The notes beneath the pieces are model-generated. The model worked only from the letters and a program-made list of their open reading frames with translations. It was not told the origin of the DNA and did not search any database. Positions 46,930-57,472 of a stretch of DNA of 64,000 nucleotides are shown here, one piece after another (the first letter of the stretch is position 1; each line of letters begins with the position of its first letter). The stretch lies in contig CBDEFQ010000010.1 in NCBI GenBank assembly GCA_965237485.1, positions 310,001-374,000 of the forward strand, written 5' to 3'. The translations under genes were made by a program, and so were the position numbers. The DNA is from JAAELZ01 sp965237485 (GTDB lineage: Bacteria > Pseudomonadota > Gammaproteobacteria > Arenicellales > Poriferihabitantaceae).

Positions 46930-48119
46930 TTATTCAAGCTGCGCCTTAACGTGTATCCATGGCCGAACTTCATGCCCTTCGCTGGGGTTACGCGGCACTA
47001 GCAAGGCTAACAACAACGAAATAACCGCCATTATTGAACCTAACAGGAAAACATTACTAGGCGAGTTTATCCAGACATACCCCAATGCCGCTGGCAAGGC
47101 TACGGCTGCTATGTGGTTAATCGTAAAACCTACCGCTGCCATGGAGCTAATATCTTGTGGATCAGCAATTTTTTGAAAATAGGTTTTTTGCGCAATCGCT
47201 AAAGCAAAGAAAAGATGATCTAGCACATACAAACCCGCGGCAATGCGATGGTCTGTAACGAACGCGTAGGCCGCAAAAATGAGGATTAAGCCAACATATT
47301 CAAATATTAAAGCTTTGCGTTCGCCAAATTTGCCTATTAATTTACCAATTTTGGCACTGCAAACATGTTGAGTGCTGCGTTTATCAAAAACAAAGATGAG
47401 ATCGCTGCGACACTATAGCCAAACTTTTCAACCATTAAGAACCCGGCGAACACAACGAATATCTGCCGCCTAGCCCCGCCCATAAATATCAAACTGTAAT
47501 AAAGCCAATAACGTTTTCTAAGAATGATTTTCTTATGCTGAACCACCTTCTCTGGGTAAGTGGGGAACTGCCACCAACAAAATAGCGCAATGAGCACCGT
47601 CGCGCCACCTCCCACCATGTAAATGCTATTGTAGTCCCAGTGCCAAACTTTAGAGACCAGGGCGATAAACAAAAATATAATGATAGAGATAAACGAGGCA
47701 ACAGCAATTATCTTACCCAACACCTCTGGTGCCTTTTCTTTCTCTAGCCATTGTAAAGATAGAGATGTTTGTAAGATTTCGTAATAATGAAAACCGATCG
47801 ACATAAAAACTGTAGTGATATACAAACCCAATACACTAGGAAACCATGCGGTAACGGCTGTAAACCCGCCCAATAAAAGCAGGGATAAATAGGCTAGTCG
47901 TTGTTCGCGGACCAATAACAATAAAAACACCACAGCAAAGGCCATAAAGCCCGGAATTTCTCTTAGGCTTTGCAGTATCCCCATTTCCACACCGGTGAAC
48001 GATGCGCGCTCAATTGCCATGTTATTGAGGAGTGTCGACCAAACTGAAAAACTCAATGGCATAGCGGCGGCCATCAACATCAACAGTACTTCGGGGCGAA
48101 CAAATTTTTTAGACCGCAT
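46930..48119 (-). pseudogene. MFS transporter, frameshifted
   Basis: A 12-helix major facilitator permease. The first 260 residues are in frame from MRSKKFVRPEVLLMLMAAAM, including LREIPGFMAFAVVFLLLLV and YWLYYSLIFMGGARRQIFVV, to a stop at 47337. After a shift near 47350 the rest continues in another frame (KFGERKALIFEYVGLILIF, AAGLYVLDHLFFALAIAQKT, AAVALPAALGYVWINS) down to 46930. Three to four helices of the C-terminal half are thus out of frame. The substrate is unknown. It lies between the acyl-CoA dehydrogenase and the amine catabolic run, divergent from the latter. Confidence 0.8.
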
Positions 48120-48237
48120 TTGCTGAGAGTAGCACTTAGTGGGTGATTCTTGAATGCACAGTCTGGTTTATTTTCATTGCGCTTGTTTCTAGTAGAATTA
48201 GCCTTCAAAATCGCAGGATATTTCCTAGATACCACGA

Positions 48238-50672
48238 ATGAAATCACATACTAGGGTCGCAGTCATTGGTGGCGGCATCGTCGGAGTTAGCATTGCCTAT
48301 CATCTTGCTAAACAGGGTTGGACTGACGTCGTACTGCTGGAGCGTAGCGAATTGACCGCTGGGTCAACTTGGCATGCCGCTGGCTTATTGCCGCTGTATC
48401 ACCCCAGTTATTCCATTGGAAGAATGAATAAATATTCCGTTGATTTTTACAGGCAACTGGAACAAGAAACAGGGCAAGCCGTTAGTTTTCATCCAACAGG
48501 CAATTTACGTCTTGCCTCAAGCCAAGATCGTCTTGATGAGTACAACGCCTATTGCGATGTTGCCAACACCAGCGGCATTCCTTTTGAGATTATTTCACCG
48601 GAAAAAATAAAGGATTTATGGCCTTACATGGATACAGCCGGATTAAAAGGTGCGCTGTACCATCCCGTTGACGGTCACATCGCACCCGCTGATGTAACCC
48701 AAGCGATGGCTGCTGGCGCGCGCACTAGGGGTAAAAATCTACCGACAAACCGAAGTCACTGCCATGGCGCAGCAAGCGGGTGGCGAATGGCTGCTAAGCA
48801 CCACAAAGGGTGAAATTCACGCAGAGCACATCGTTTGCGCAACAGGTTTCTACGCTCGGCAAACCGCGCAAATGGTAGGCCTAGATTTACCCTGTATCCC
48901 CGTTTTGCATCAATTTCTAGTCACTGATTCAATACCAGAACTAGAAGAGCGAAAGCGCCAAGCATTACCAGAGCTACCCGTGCTGAGGGAAGATCGTGCG
49001 CAATTTTACTTACGCGAAGAACGCCAAGGGCTAATATTTGGCCCCTACGACCCGAATCCGCCTCTGTGGGCAGAAAATGGGGTACCCGACGGATTTGGCC
49101 AAGAATTGTTGCCGCCAGACATCGACCGAATGCTCGACCAATTTGAACAAGCGTCCAGCATGATTCCGATGCTCGCCAAAGCTGGCGTAAAAGAAATTGT
49201 AAACGGCCCCATTGCTCATACACCCAACGGTGCGCCGTTAGTTGGCCCAGCGGTGGGGACTTAAGAATTTTTGGTTAGCAGAAGGCAACACCTTCGGTAT
49301 TTTATTAGCGGGCGGCGTGGGTCATTATTTGTCAGAGTGGATCATTAACGGGGAACCGAGCATCGATTTATTCGAAGTCGACCCTCGTCGTTTTGGCGCT
49401 TACGCCAATCAAGAGTACACAGCAAAAAAGAATGTAGAAACCTACGGCCATGTATTTGATATCCACTACCCTAATCTCGAAATGCCTTCCGCAAGGCCGT
49501 CAAAAACCTCGCCTTGTTATCAGCGAATGAGTGAAGCTGGTGCAGTTTGGGGGCAAAAATACGGCTGGGAGCGCGCCAATTGGTTCGCTAACTCATCGCA
49601 AGAAACGCATGACGAACTCAGCTTCCATCGCTCTAACGATTTCGAAGCCGTTGCCCGCGAATGCCACGTAGCACGCTCCGCCTGCGCATTGATTGACTTC
49701 ACACCATTTGCCAAGTTTGACGTTCGCGGTGAAGGTGCAACAGCTTTTCTAAACCACTTAGTAGCTAACCGACTACCAAAGAATGGGCATACACGTTTGA
49801 CCCACGCACTTTATCCTAGCGGAGGTGTTCGTAGCGAATTGACCATAAGCCGTTTAAGCGAGTACCATTTTTACGTGGTCACACCCGCTTGGGCCGAACG
49901 CTTTGACGAGGACCTATTGCAGAAAAATTGCCCCAAGAACGGCAGCGTGCGAATTACCAACATCACTGAACAAAAAGGCACCTTTGTGATTACCGGCCCC
50001 AATTCTCGAGCGCTATTGCAATCATTAAGCGACGATGACCTAAGCCAGAGCGCGTTCCCTTGGTTTGGTGCTCAAAAAATAAACATCAAAAATGTAGGCG
50101 AGATGTTGGCGTTACGGGTTAGCTATATTGGCGAACTAGGCTGGGAATTGCACCACGACAGTGAACGACAAGTGCCCTTGTACGACGCACTAATGGCCGA
50201 CGGCAAAAAGTTAGGCATAAAACCCATTGGCATGCGAGCGATTGACTCTTTACGTCTGGAAAAATCCTATCGGGGATGGAACCTCGGTCTAAGCAGTGAA
50301 TACACCCCATTGGAGTCTGGACTAGGTCGGTTTGTAGATTTTGACAAAGGTGAATTTACCGGCAGAGAAGCGCTTATTAAGCAAAAAGAAAATGGCATAA
50401 TCCAAAAGATGATTACCCTCTCTATTGAAAAATGCAATGTACAACCGATAAGCAATGCCCCTTTATTTGATGAGGCAAACGACATGATAGACCGTATTAC
50501 GTCTGGTGGCTTCGGCCATACACTGGGCAAAGTCATTGCACTGGCTTATGTTGCTATCGAGCATACAAAGCCCAAGCAGGGTTATCAGGCAGAAATTCTG
50601 GGTAAGTGCTACCCGGCCAGCATTATTAATGACTCGCCGTACGACCCCAACAACACGGTACAGTTTAGGTAA
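48238..50672 (+). pseudogene. Dimethylglycine/sarcosine dehydrogenase-like protein (FAD + GcvT domains), two frameshifts
   Basis: An N-terminal FAD oxidase domain (VAVIGGGIVGVSIAYHLAKQ; STWHAAGL with the His that holds FAD covalently in DMGDH) is followed by a GcvT-type tetrahydrofolate domain (ARSACALIDFTPFAKFDVRG, RVSYIGELGWELHHDSE, GMRAIDSLRLEKSYRGW). Normal proteins have about 810 residues and oxidise dimethylglycine or sarcosine, passing the methyl to folate. Frame breaks near 48728-48735 (around ARTRG / VKIYRQTEV) and at 49250-49256 (an extra G before WGLKNFWLAEG) cut it into three frames. It heads the tight run 48238-54365. Confidence 0.87.
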
Positions 50673-50675
50673 GCC

Positions 50676-51938
50676 ATGTCAACTCAACCCAATATAGCAG
50701 TCGTAGGTGCCGGCATTGTTGGTCTGAGTTGTGCCCTTTGGTTGCAAAAAACCGGTCATACCGTCACCTTAATCGACCCAGAGCTGGCCGGTTCAGGTAC
50801 ATCATCGGGCAACGCTTGCACCATCGCTGATTATGGCTGCATCCCCGTCAACAGCCCTGGTTTGTTCAAGACATTACCCAGCTTACTTTTTTCAAAAGAC
50901 AGTCCTCTATCAGTCAACCCTATATATGCCCTAAGCCACTTGCCCTGGTGCCTTAAATTTTTGTCCAACTGCACCCCCTCAGCAGTAAATCGCATCCAAA
51001 CCCAATTGGCCGGCTTATTGGCTAAAACCTACGAAGGCTTAACCCCGCTATTAGATGCAAGCAAGGCGCACCACCTACTGCAAAGGCGGGGCTTATTGCA
51101 TGTTTTTGAAAATGAGGCGGAATTTCAAGCAGCCTGGCCTGCCAATCTTTTTCGTAGAGAGCACGGCGTAGAATTTAGAGAAATAAATGGCGGAGAGATA
51201 AAAGAGCTCGAGCCGAATTTAAGCATGGCGTTCGAGCGGGGTTTATTTTTTGAAAATGTTAGTCAGGTACTTAACCCTTTAAGCTTGAGCACCCACTATT
51301 TTGACCACTTCGTGCAAAATGGCGGCAAGTACATTCGTCAAAAAGCCTTAGCAGTGCAAAAGCTTCCAGAATCAGTGAATATTTTTCTCGATAACAACGA
51401 ACAAATTAAGGCCAGCAAAATGGTGTTAGCTGCTGGCGCGTTCAGTAGAGAAATTATTGGCAGTGGTGCAGAACCTCTACCGCTGGATACCGAACGGGGT
51501 TATCATGTCCAGTACAAAGGCTTACAAACCCTCTTAAATCGGCCAGTAACATGGCCAAGTTCTGGGTTTTATGCAACCCCCATGGACGAGGGCTTACGCC
51601 TAGTCGGCACCGTAGAAATCGCCGGCAATAACACCAAGAAGAATCAGTCTCTGCTAGATTACATCATGCGCAAGGGCAGTGAAATGTTTGAATTACCTGA
51701 CACCCCGGACCAAACATGGTTAGGCTTTCGCCCGACCATGCCCGACGCGCTGCCGGTTATAGGTCATAGCCCGTTATCAAAAAATATTTTATTCGCCTTT
51801 GGGCACCACCATCTCGGTTTAACCTTATCGGGCATCACCGGCAAACTTATCTCGGAGCTAGCTAGTGGCGAAACACTTAGCCATAATATCAATGCATTTA
51901 GCCCCGCGCGTTTTCGCAAGGCTTCTCCGTTCAACTAA
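50676..51938 (+). CDS. DadA-like FAD-dependent amino acid dehydrogenase
   Basis: 420 residues of the D-amino-acid dehydrogenase/glycine-oxidase class. NIAVVGAGIVGLSCALWLQK is the FAD-binding start; GSGTSSGNACTIADYGCIPV is the flavin loop; AAGAFSREIIG, the TERGYHVQY segment and the C-terminal LGFRPTMPDALPVIGHSP and FGHHHLGLTLSGITGKL are all typical of DadA. It starts 3 bp after the GcvT-domain gene. It probably oxidises a D- or N-methylated amino acid and passes electrons to the respiratory chain. The exact substrate cannot be seen. Intact. Confidence 0.87.
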   Translation: MSTQPNIAVVGAGIVGLSCALWLQKTGHTVTLIDPELAGSGTSSGNACTIADYGCIPVNSPGLFKTLPSLLFSKDSPLSVNPIYALSHLPWCLKFLSNCTPSAVNRIQTQLAGLLAKTYEGLTPLLDASKAHHLLQRRGLLHVFENEAEFQAAWPANLFRREHGVEFREINGGEIKELEPNLSMAFERGLFFENVSQVLNPLSLSTHYFDHFVQNGGKYIRQKALAVQKLPESVNIFLDNNEQIKASKMVLAAGAFSREIIGSGAEPLPLDTERGYHVQYKGLQTLLNRPVTWPSSGFYATPMDEGLRLVGTVEIAGNNTKKNQSLLDYIMRKGSEMFELPDTPDQTWLGFRPTMPDALPVIGHSPLSKNILFAFGHHHLGLTLSGITGKLISELASGETLSHNINAFSPARFRKASPFN

Positions 51939-51949
51939 GAAGAAAACCC

Positions 51950-52852
51950 ATGACTTATCCACGAGACATGATTGGCTACGGTGCTAAACCACCGCAACCA
52001 ATTTGGCCCAATAAAGCCAGAGTGGCGGTTCAGTTCGTCATTAATTATGAAGAAGGCGGCGAAAATAATATTCTCCATGGCGACAAAGCCTCAGAAGCAT
52101 TTTTGTCTGAAATAGTCGGTGCAGCCCCATACCCCGGGATGCGCCATGCCAATATGGAATCAGTCTATGAATACGGCTCACGCGCCGGGTTTTGGCGCTT
52201 GCACAGGCTATTTACCGAACGCCAGATTCCAGTTACGGTATTTGGCGTCGCGATGGCGATGCAGCGCAATCAAACAGCGGTTGATGCCATGCTTAAAGCC
52301 GATTGGGAACTAGCTAGCCATGGCTATCGGTGGATTGATTATCAGTTTATAGACGAAGCTGTGGAGCTTGATCATATGCAGCAAGCGATTGATATTCACG
52401 CCCAAATCACTGGCTCACGTCCGCAAGGTTTTTATCTAGGTCGTTGCAGCCCCAGCACCGCGCGCCTTAGTGCTGAGTACGGTGGCTTCACTTACACCGC
52501 AGACAGCTACGCGGATGACCTGCCTTATTGGAATACCGATCACGCTAAGCCTTTGTTAACGATTCCCTACACTTTAGATGCGAACGACATGCGCTTTGCT
52601 TCACCGCAAGGGTTTAATAGCGGTGAGCAATTTCTCACCTATTTGAAGGACAGCTTCGATACTTTATATGAAGAAGGCAAAGACAGTCCGAAGATGATGT
52701 CGGTTGGCTTACATTGTCGCTTGGTTGGCCGCCCTGGCCGTGCTAAATCATTAGCACGGTTTTTGGATTACGTGCAGAGCAAAGAAAACGTCTGGCTCGC
52801 ACGCAGAATTGATATCGCTAATCAGTGGATAAACGATTTCCCAGTAAACTAA
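51950..52852 (+). CDS. puuE: PuuE-type allantoinase / polysaccharide-deacetylase fold
   Basis: 300 residues. AVQFVINYEEGGENNILHGD, PGMRHANMESVYEYGSRAGF, ELASHGYRWIDYQ (NodB-type His) and FYLGRCSPSTARL are the standard marks of PuuE, the cofactor-independent allantoinase that opens the allantoin ring to allantoate. Members with the same marks act on other ureides or cyclic amides. It lies 11 bp after the DadA-like gene, with AGAAG before its ATG, and 15 bp before an AllA-like gene, so two ureide steps lie side by side. No allantoate hydrolase is present in the window. Confidence 0.85.
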   Translation: MTYPRDMIGYGAKPPQPIWPNKARVAVQFVINYEEGGENNILHGDKASEAFLSEIVGAAPYPGMRHANMESVYEYGSRAGFWRLHRLFTERQIPVTVFGVAMAMQRNQTAVDAMLKADWELASHGYRWIDYQFIDEAVELDHMQQAIDIHAQITGSRPQGFYLGRCSPSTARLSAEYGGFTYTADSYADDLPYWNTDHAKPLLTIPYTLDANDMRFASPQGFNSGEQFLTYLKDSFDTLYEEGKDSPKMMSVGLHCRLVGRPGRAKSLARFLDYVQSKENVWLARRIDIANQWINDFPVN

Positions 52853-52867
52853 TTTGAGGATATAAAA

Positions 52868-53530
52868 ATGAGTCAAAATGCGCCTGCATATTTATTCGAT
52901 GCGAAAGACAAACCTTCGTTAAAGCAGGTAAACGTGCCGTTAATTAAGGCAACCCAAGAGTCAGTAAAAGGCTACGGCCGACTGGTTGACTCTCACGAGG
53001 ATTTCGAAATAGAAGTTGCCACTTGGCCTGCGCCAGGTTGGCGCCCTATTGACGAAGGCACCGGTAATGAAGCGGGGCATGTTGAAGGCACCTTTGAATC
53101 GCAGTGGCATGGTGATGTGTTAATGGGCATTAATGACGCCGTTGGTGGGCATTATGTGCTGGGGTGGTCCACCGACCCGCAAACAGCAAATAGCGAAACA
53201 GCAACGGTAGAACGCAAGCAGGTTTTACTCTGGCACTTTAATTACCACCCCGACGGCGGGCAATTATTTTTTCCGCTAGACAATAAACCTTTTGTATTGC
53301 CAGTAGCCTTACCGGGCGATGATTTAAGTCCCGAAAAAGTCATTGCGTTTTGGTGTGATGGCTCACAGGGGTTTTATATTCACCCTAATATTTGGCATGA
53401 AGGGGTTTTTCCGGTGACTGACAAACAGAGATTTTTAGATCGGCAAGGTAAAGTGCACGCAAGAGTGAGCTGTGATTTTGGAAAAGAATTTGGGGTGTAT
53501 CTATCGGTGCCTTTAGCTAGCTCATTCTAA
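52868..53530 (+). CDS. Ureidoglycolate lyase (AllA)-like protein
   Basis: 220 residues, longer than the usual 160 of AllA. A cupin-like beta barrel is readable: TWPAPGWRPIDEGTGNEAGH in the first half and FWCDGSQGFYIHPNIWHEGV, the family's glycine-rich His segment, in the second. AllA turns ureidoglycolate into glyoxylate and urea. A good ribosome site (GAGGA, 8 bases before ATG) is present. The extra N-terminal 45 residues and about 25 central residues make a different substrate possible. It lies between puuE and a broken sulfotransferase gene in the same run. Intact. Confidence 0.72.
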   Translation: MSQNAPAYLFDAKDKPSLKQVNVPLIKATQESVKGYGRLVDSHEDFEIEVATWPAPGWRPIDEGTGNEAGHVEGTFESQWHGDVLMGINDAVGGHYVLGWSTDPQTANSETATVERKQVLLWHFNYHPDGGQLFFPLDNKPFVLPVALPGDDLSPEKVIAFWCDGSQGFYIHPNIWHEGVFPVTDKQRFLDRQGKVHARVSCDFGKEFGVYLSVPLASSF

Positions 53531-53560
53531 ACGCTTAGAAGATAGATCGGTGCAGACCCG

Positions 53561-54365
53561 ATGAGCCATCCGATCATTTTCTTGTGGGCACATCCCCGCT
53601 CTATGTCAACGGCCACGGAACGAATTATGCGTGAACGTGGCGATTGCGACTGCTTGCATGAACCCTTTATGTATTACTACTATATTGGTCACGGCAATAA
53701 AGAAATGCCACATTTCAATGCAGATGAATCTAGGCCAACCGAATTTAAAACGATACTTGAAGACCTTAACAAGCGCTTTCAAAAGCAGGCCGTTTTTGCC
53801 AAAGACATGGCCTATTACGTCTATCCTCGCATCACTGAGTTTCCTGAAATTGCCAAGGAAGCCACACACTTATTCTTAAATACGTGATCCTCGTAAGTCT
53901 ATCGTTTCTCACTATTAAGCTAGATTCAAACGTACAATGCGATGAAATTGGCATACAAGCACAATGGAATTTATACCAGTGGATAAAACAACAATCGGGT
54001 AGAGCCCCAATGGTTGTGCAAACCGAAGCAATTCAAACAACACCCGAAAAAATTATAATGGATGCTTGGGATTACATCGGCCTTAGCAATCAACCCAAGC
54101 CTTTTCTTGGAATAACCAAGCAACTCCAAAGGAATGGGAAGTGGTTGATCAGTGGCACACAAAAACTAACAATCACTCATTTATTGTGCCTGAAACCATC
54201 AGTGAAAAAGAAATTGAGCTGGCATTTAACGAGGTTGCTAAAAAAATGCCAGCGGCGCGTGAGTATCTAAACCATCATTGGCCCTATTATCAAAAGCTAG
54301 TCCACGCCAGTGGCCATTTAAATAGCGAATTTTATAAATTTAAAACACAGAAAACTGGGTGGTGA
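53561..54365 (+). pseudogene. Sulfotransferase-family protein, three frameshifts
   Basis: The N-terminus has the PAPS-loop-like FLWAHPRSMSTATERIMRER and CLHEPFMYYYY. The frame stops at 53885 after HLFLNT. An extra A near 53878-53882 hides RDPRKSIVSHY (the expected second PAPS motif), an extra T near 53912-53916 follows, and a missing T near 54103-54112 precedes WNNQATPKEWEVVDQWH. The last frame goes to TGA at 54363-54365. The gene is the fifth of the catabolic run. Its job there is unknown; such family members are often linked to aminotransferase-like metabolism. Its 3' end overlaps the convergent endonuclease gene by 34 bp. Confidence 0.75.
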
Positions 54366-55192
54366 TCCGAACCTTTAGCTTTAAAATCAATTCCTACTGC
54401 TTCGACTTTATGCACGAGTTCACTTGTCACCAGTATATGGTCTATCTTCCCCGTTATCTTGATGTCCTCAGATTGCGCCCTTTTAATCGTAGGCGTATTC
54501 AAATTGACAGGGTCGACTAACTGCCAGCAATCGAATAACTGGCAACGGTCTAATAACAGTTTGTAGGCCAAAGAATTGGGCCCGGTATTAAGATCACCAC
54601 ATACAATTGCTTGGTAAGGCATCGCTGGTGCTTGCTGGTCTCTATTTCCCCAATCGTCGCCATCAATGTCAGGCTTTCCACACCAAGCTCCGCCTTCAAT
54701 TGGAGATTGATCAAATTTATTTGAAAAATAACCTATTTGCTGTAAGTGCTCATCATCGGTTAAATAACCAGCATGGTAACAATAAACCCTTATTGCTCCA
54801 GACGGCAAGTTAATCACCGATTCAACGCAACTCATACACATATTAAACTTAAGTGAATTCTGGGCTTTCGGCAAGTTGAATGTACGCTTGCTCAAAATTG
54901 GCCACCTAGATAAGATCATATTGCCATGTTTACGGTGCCTATTATCGATAGATCCGTCGTCGCGGCGCGCACTATTATCAACGTCAAAGCTGGAGCCAAA
55001 TACGTAGTAATAATTTGGTAGCATAGCCGCTATGGCCTCGGCTTGATCCGTATTGCCAGATCGGGACCAACTAGAATCTACTTCTTGCAAACAGATAATA
55101 TCAGCGTCATTAATTTCGCTTGCTATGCGCTCAAGACTAATTTTTTCATCTAAACCTCGACCAAACTGAATGTTATAGCTGAGTATTTTCAT
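54332..55192 (-). CDS. Endonuclease/exonuclease/phosphatase-family protein
   Basis: 286 residues with the DNase I-like fold: YNIQFGRGLDEKISLERIA at the start, the metal-binding Glu in CLQEVDSSWSRSG, GNMILSRWPILSK, IVCGDLNTGPNS (Asp/Asn of the active site) and SDHHPVFCVL (catalytic His) at the end. It may cut DNA, RNA, phospholipid or inositol phosphates; the family is too broad to choose. The ATG at 55192 is only 6 bp from the IS1380 left end at 55199, so the native leader is gone and no ribosome site remains. Expression is doubtful although the frame is intact. Confidence 0.75.
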   Translation of the reverse strand: MKILSYNIQFGRGLDEKISLERIASEINDADIICLQEVDSSWSRSGNTDQAEAIAAMLPNYYYVFGSSFDVDNSARRDDGSIDNRHRKHGNMILSRWPILSKRTFNLPKAQNSLKFNMCMSCVESVINLPSGAIRVYCYHAGYLTDDEHLQQIGYFSNKFDQSPIEGGAWCGKPDIDGDDWGNRDQQAPAMPYQAIVCGDLNTGPNSLAYKLLLDRCQLFDCWQLVDPVNLNTPTIKRAQSEDIKITGKIDHILVTSELVHKVEAVGIDFKAKGSDHHPVFCVLNL

Positions 55193-55568
55193 ATAAACCT
55201 AGAAAAATCAGTTGAACCTCCACTAACGGATGTATTATCGTAACTTCTCAATAACCCGTGGCAAAGCTGGCGCGTTCCATAATGATATCTGGCAGAGGAT
55301 CAATATGTTGCTCACCGATACCAAGTCGATGGGTCAGGTAGTGCCAGAACGATATATCCAGTTTTCGGCAGGTCTTTTTCAAACTGGCAAACGTGTCCCG
55401 ACACTGCTGGCCAGCATCGCTGCGGGTGGAGCCACTCACTTTTCGTTTTTTCACGTAATCGCGAATGTCTGTTTCACTGCCATTGGTGTGTAACGGAATA
55501 TCTGGTCGATCTAGCACCAACAGTAATTCTGCTTTATTCGCATGGATTCGTTTGAGCGTCTGATTTAA

Positions 55569-55731
55569 CCTAGATAAATCAGTTAAAACACGAAAGTCCA
55601 TGCAAGCTCTTGATGCACCTAGCAAAATCAAAAAAAACCTTATCACCAATAAGGTGACCGCGACTTTTTTGATTTCACTATGCACTTCAATTGCTTACAT
55701 GTCTTTTCCGCGTTTAACTGATTTATCTAGG
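55569..55731 (+). mobile_element. 163-bp MITE, copy 4 (in IS66 copy 3)
   Basis: Full length with the duplication TTTAA at 55564-55568 and 55732-55736. Site and orientation within IS66 are the same as copy 2 at 23093, so IS66 copied itself with the MITE already on board. Confidence 0.92.
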
Positions 55732-56269
55732 TTTAATGTTTGGTAGCATGTCTGTTGAGTGAAGATTTCATCGAAACGCTGCTCAAGTATTTTACGTTGG
55801 TTCTCGCAAGGCTGGGTTTTATACTCTTTTAACGCCCGATAAAAGCACCAGACTTGGTGCGTATTTTAGCCATGCCCTGCCGGTGTCCCTCGTTCAGCGG
55901 TATCAACTTATGGATTAAGCGCTCGGTGTGTATCCAACACAAGGCATGAGCCAAAATGTTAAATTGCCCTGCATCATCACTGACGACAGCGATGTCATCA
56001 CACAGACCATGATGCAAAATACTACCAAGTAATGCCCCTTCGGTGGTGATACGTCGGTGACGTGCCTTAATGATCAACAGGCTATCGAGCATTTCAAGCC
56101 AGTCATCCTCGTTGGCAATACGGCGTTCCCGGTGCTCAGTTACAGCGGCTAAGGCTTGCTTTGGCAATCCATGTTGTTGCCTATAATTCAACGCACTTTG
56201 ACTCAAACGATAATCCGTATTGCCAGCCCTTAATAGCGGTAGGAAGTTAATTCGACTTTTTGATTGAGT

Positions 56270-57472
56270 GAGAGTGCAGCATAACTCATCGAGTATCTAC
56301 ATAATTTGTTAAAATTAGGCATGCAAAAACCATTCGCCACCCAACGAGATTTATTAGTATCAAGATCAGATTTGGATCATCCAATTCTGCATGGTCTTGA
56401 TGATACAGAAGCACTATTAGATTGGAGCGAAATAGAGACACTGCTTTCATCTATTTATGCTGGCACTACTGGCCGCCCTAGTTATCCATTACTTAGTTTG
56501 TTCCGCAGCTTGATGCTGGGAATTTGGTATGAACTGTCGGATAGGGAGTTAGCACAGTGCTTATTTAGAGATTTATTGTTTCGTAAGTTTTGCCGCTTTG
56601 AGTTAGGCGGCGATGTACCTGAAGCTTCGACCCTTGGGCGCTTTCGTAACCAGTTAATGGAGCACGAACTGTGGGATCGCTTGCTAGGTGAGATCAATCG
56701 TCAACTTGAAGCGAAGAACATTATTATGAGCAAGGGGCGCATCAACATTATAGATGCAACACCTATAGAAGCGGCTCGTTCTGGAAATGGTAACGGCAAA
56801 GATGGGACGCCTAAGCGAGACCCTGAAGCGAGCTGGCATGTCAAAAATGACAGCCGAGGTCGAAAGAAGTCTACCTATGGCTACTCAGTGCATACGGGAG
56901 TTGATGAGGATGGGTTTGTTCAGCGCCAGAATGTGACGCCAGGGCATGTTCATGACAGCCAACTGCGCGATGAATTGCTGTTGGGCGATGAGACTGCCCT
57001 ATATGCTGATGCGGCGTATAGTTCTGAGGAGACGCGAGATAAACTGGAGCAACTTGGAATTGATGATCAGGTTCAACGCAAGGGCTATCGAGGTAATCCG
57101 TTGTCAGATGCAGACCGTACCCGTAATGCAGTTATTGCGGTAACGCGAGCAGGTGGCGAACGGCTCTTTGCGACTTACAAGCAGCATTATGGTTTAGCTC
57201 GCACTCGGTTCATGGGGCTAGCGAAGAACCAGACTGTTTACGGCCTAGCGGCGATGGCAGCGAATATCCGTAAAGGTGCTAAGTTCTTAAGCTTGTATGG
57301 CTTGCCTGATTGGCACTATGCTGGATAGTTGTGCCTTTAATATGGCTTAGGTGCTCGAATTGATAAAATAGTGACTAAATGATGATCGAATACGCGAAAC
57401 TGGGCAAATATAGCTCAAAAAATGAGTGCTTCGAAAATATCAAACTAAAATCGTGAGTTACGCTGCGCTCTC
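56270..57472 (+). mobile_element. IS5-family element (inside IS66 copy 3)
   Basis: Ends GAGAGTGCAGCATAACTC at 56270 and the complement of GAGAGCGCAGCGTAACTC ending at 57472. The target repeat TGAGT lies at 56265-56269 and 57473-57477; removing the element restores GATTGAGTACTTTT as in IS66 copy 2. Confidence 0.9.
56321..57328 (+). CDS. IS5-family transposase
   Basis: 335 residues from ATG at 56321 (MQKPFATQRDLLVSRSDLDH); a TTG start at 56306 is possible. An N-terminal DUF772-like region (RPSYPLLSLFRSLMLGIWYE; FCRFELGGDVPEASTLGRFR) precedes the DDE core: Asp in INIIDATPIEAARSG, Asp in ALYADAAYSSEETRD, Glu in RAGGERLFATYKQHYGLART. Complete and with intact ends, so probably active and recent. 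Confidence 0.9.
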   Translation: MQKPFATQRDLLVSRSDLDHPILHGLDDTEALLDWSEIETLLSSIYAGTTGRPSYPLLSLFRSLMLGIWYELSDRELAQCLFRDLLFRKFCRFELGGDVPEASTLGRFRNQLMEHELWDRLLGEINRQLEAKNIIMSKGRINIIDATPIEAARSGNGNGKDGTPKRDPEASWHVKNDSRGRKKSTYGYSVHTGVDEDGFVQRQNVTPGHVHDSQLRDELLLGDETALYADAAYSSEETRDKLEQLGIDDQVQRKGYRGNPLSDADRTRNAVIAVTRAGGERLFATYKQHYGLARTRFMGLAKNQTVYGLAAMAANIRKGAKFLSLYGLPDWHYAG

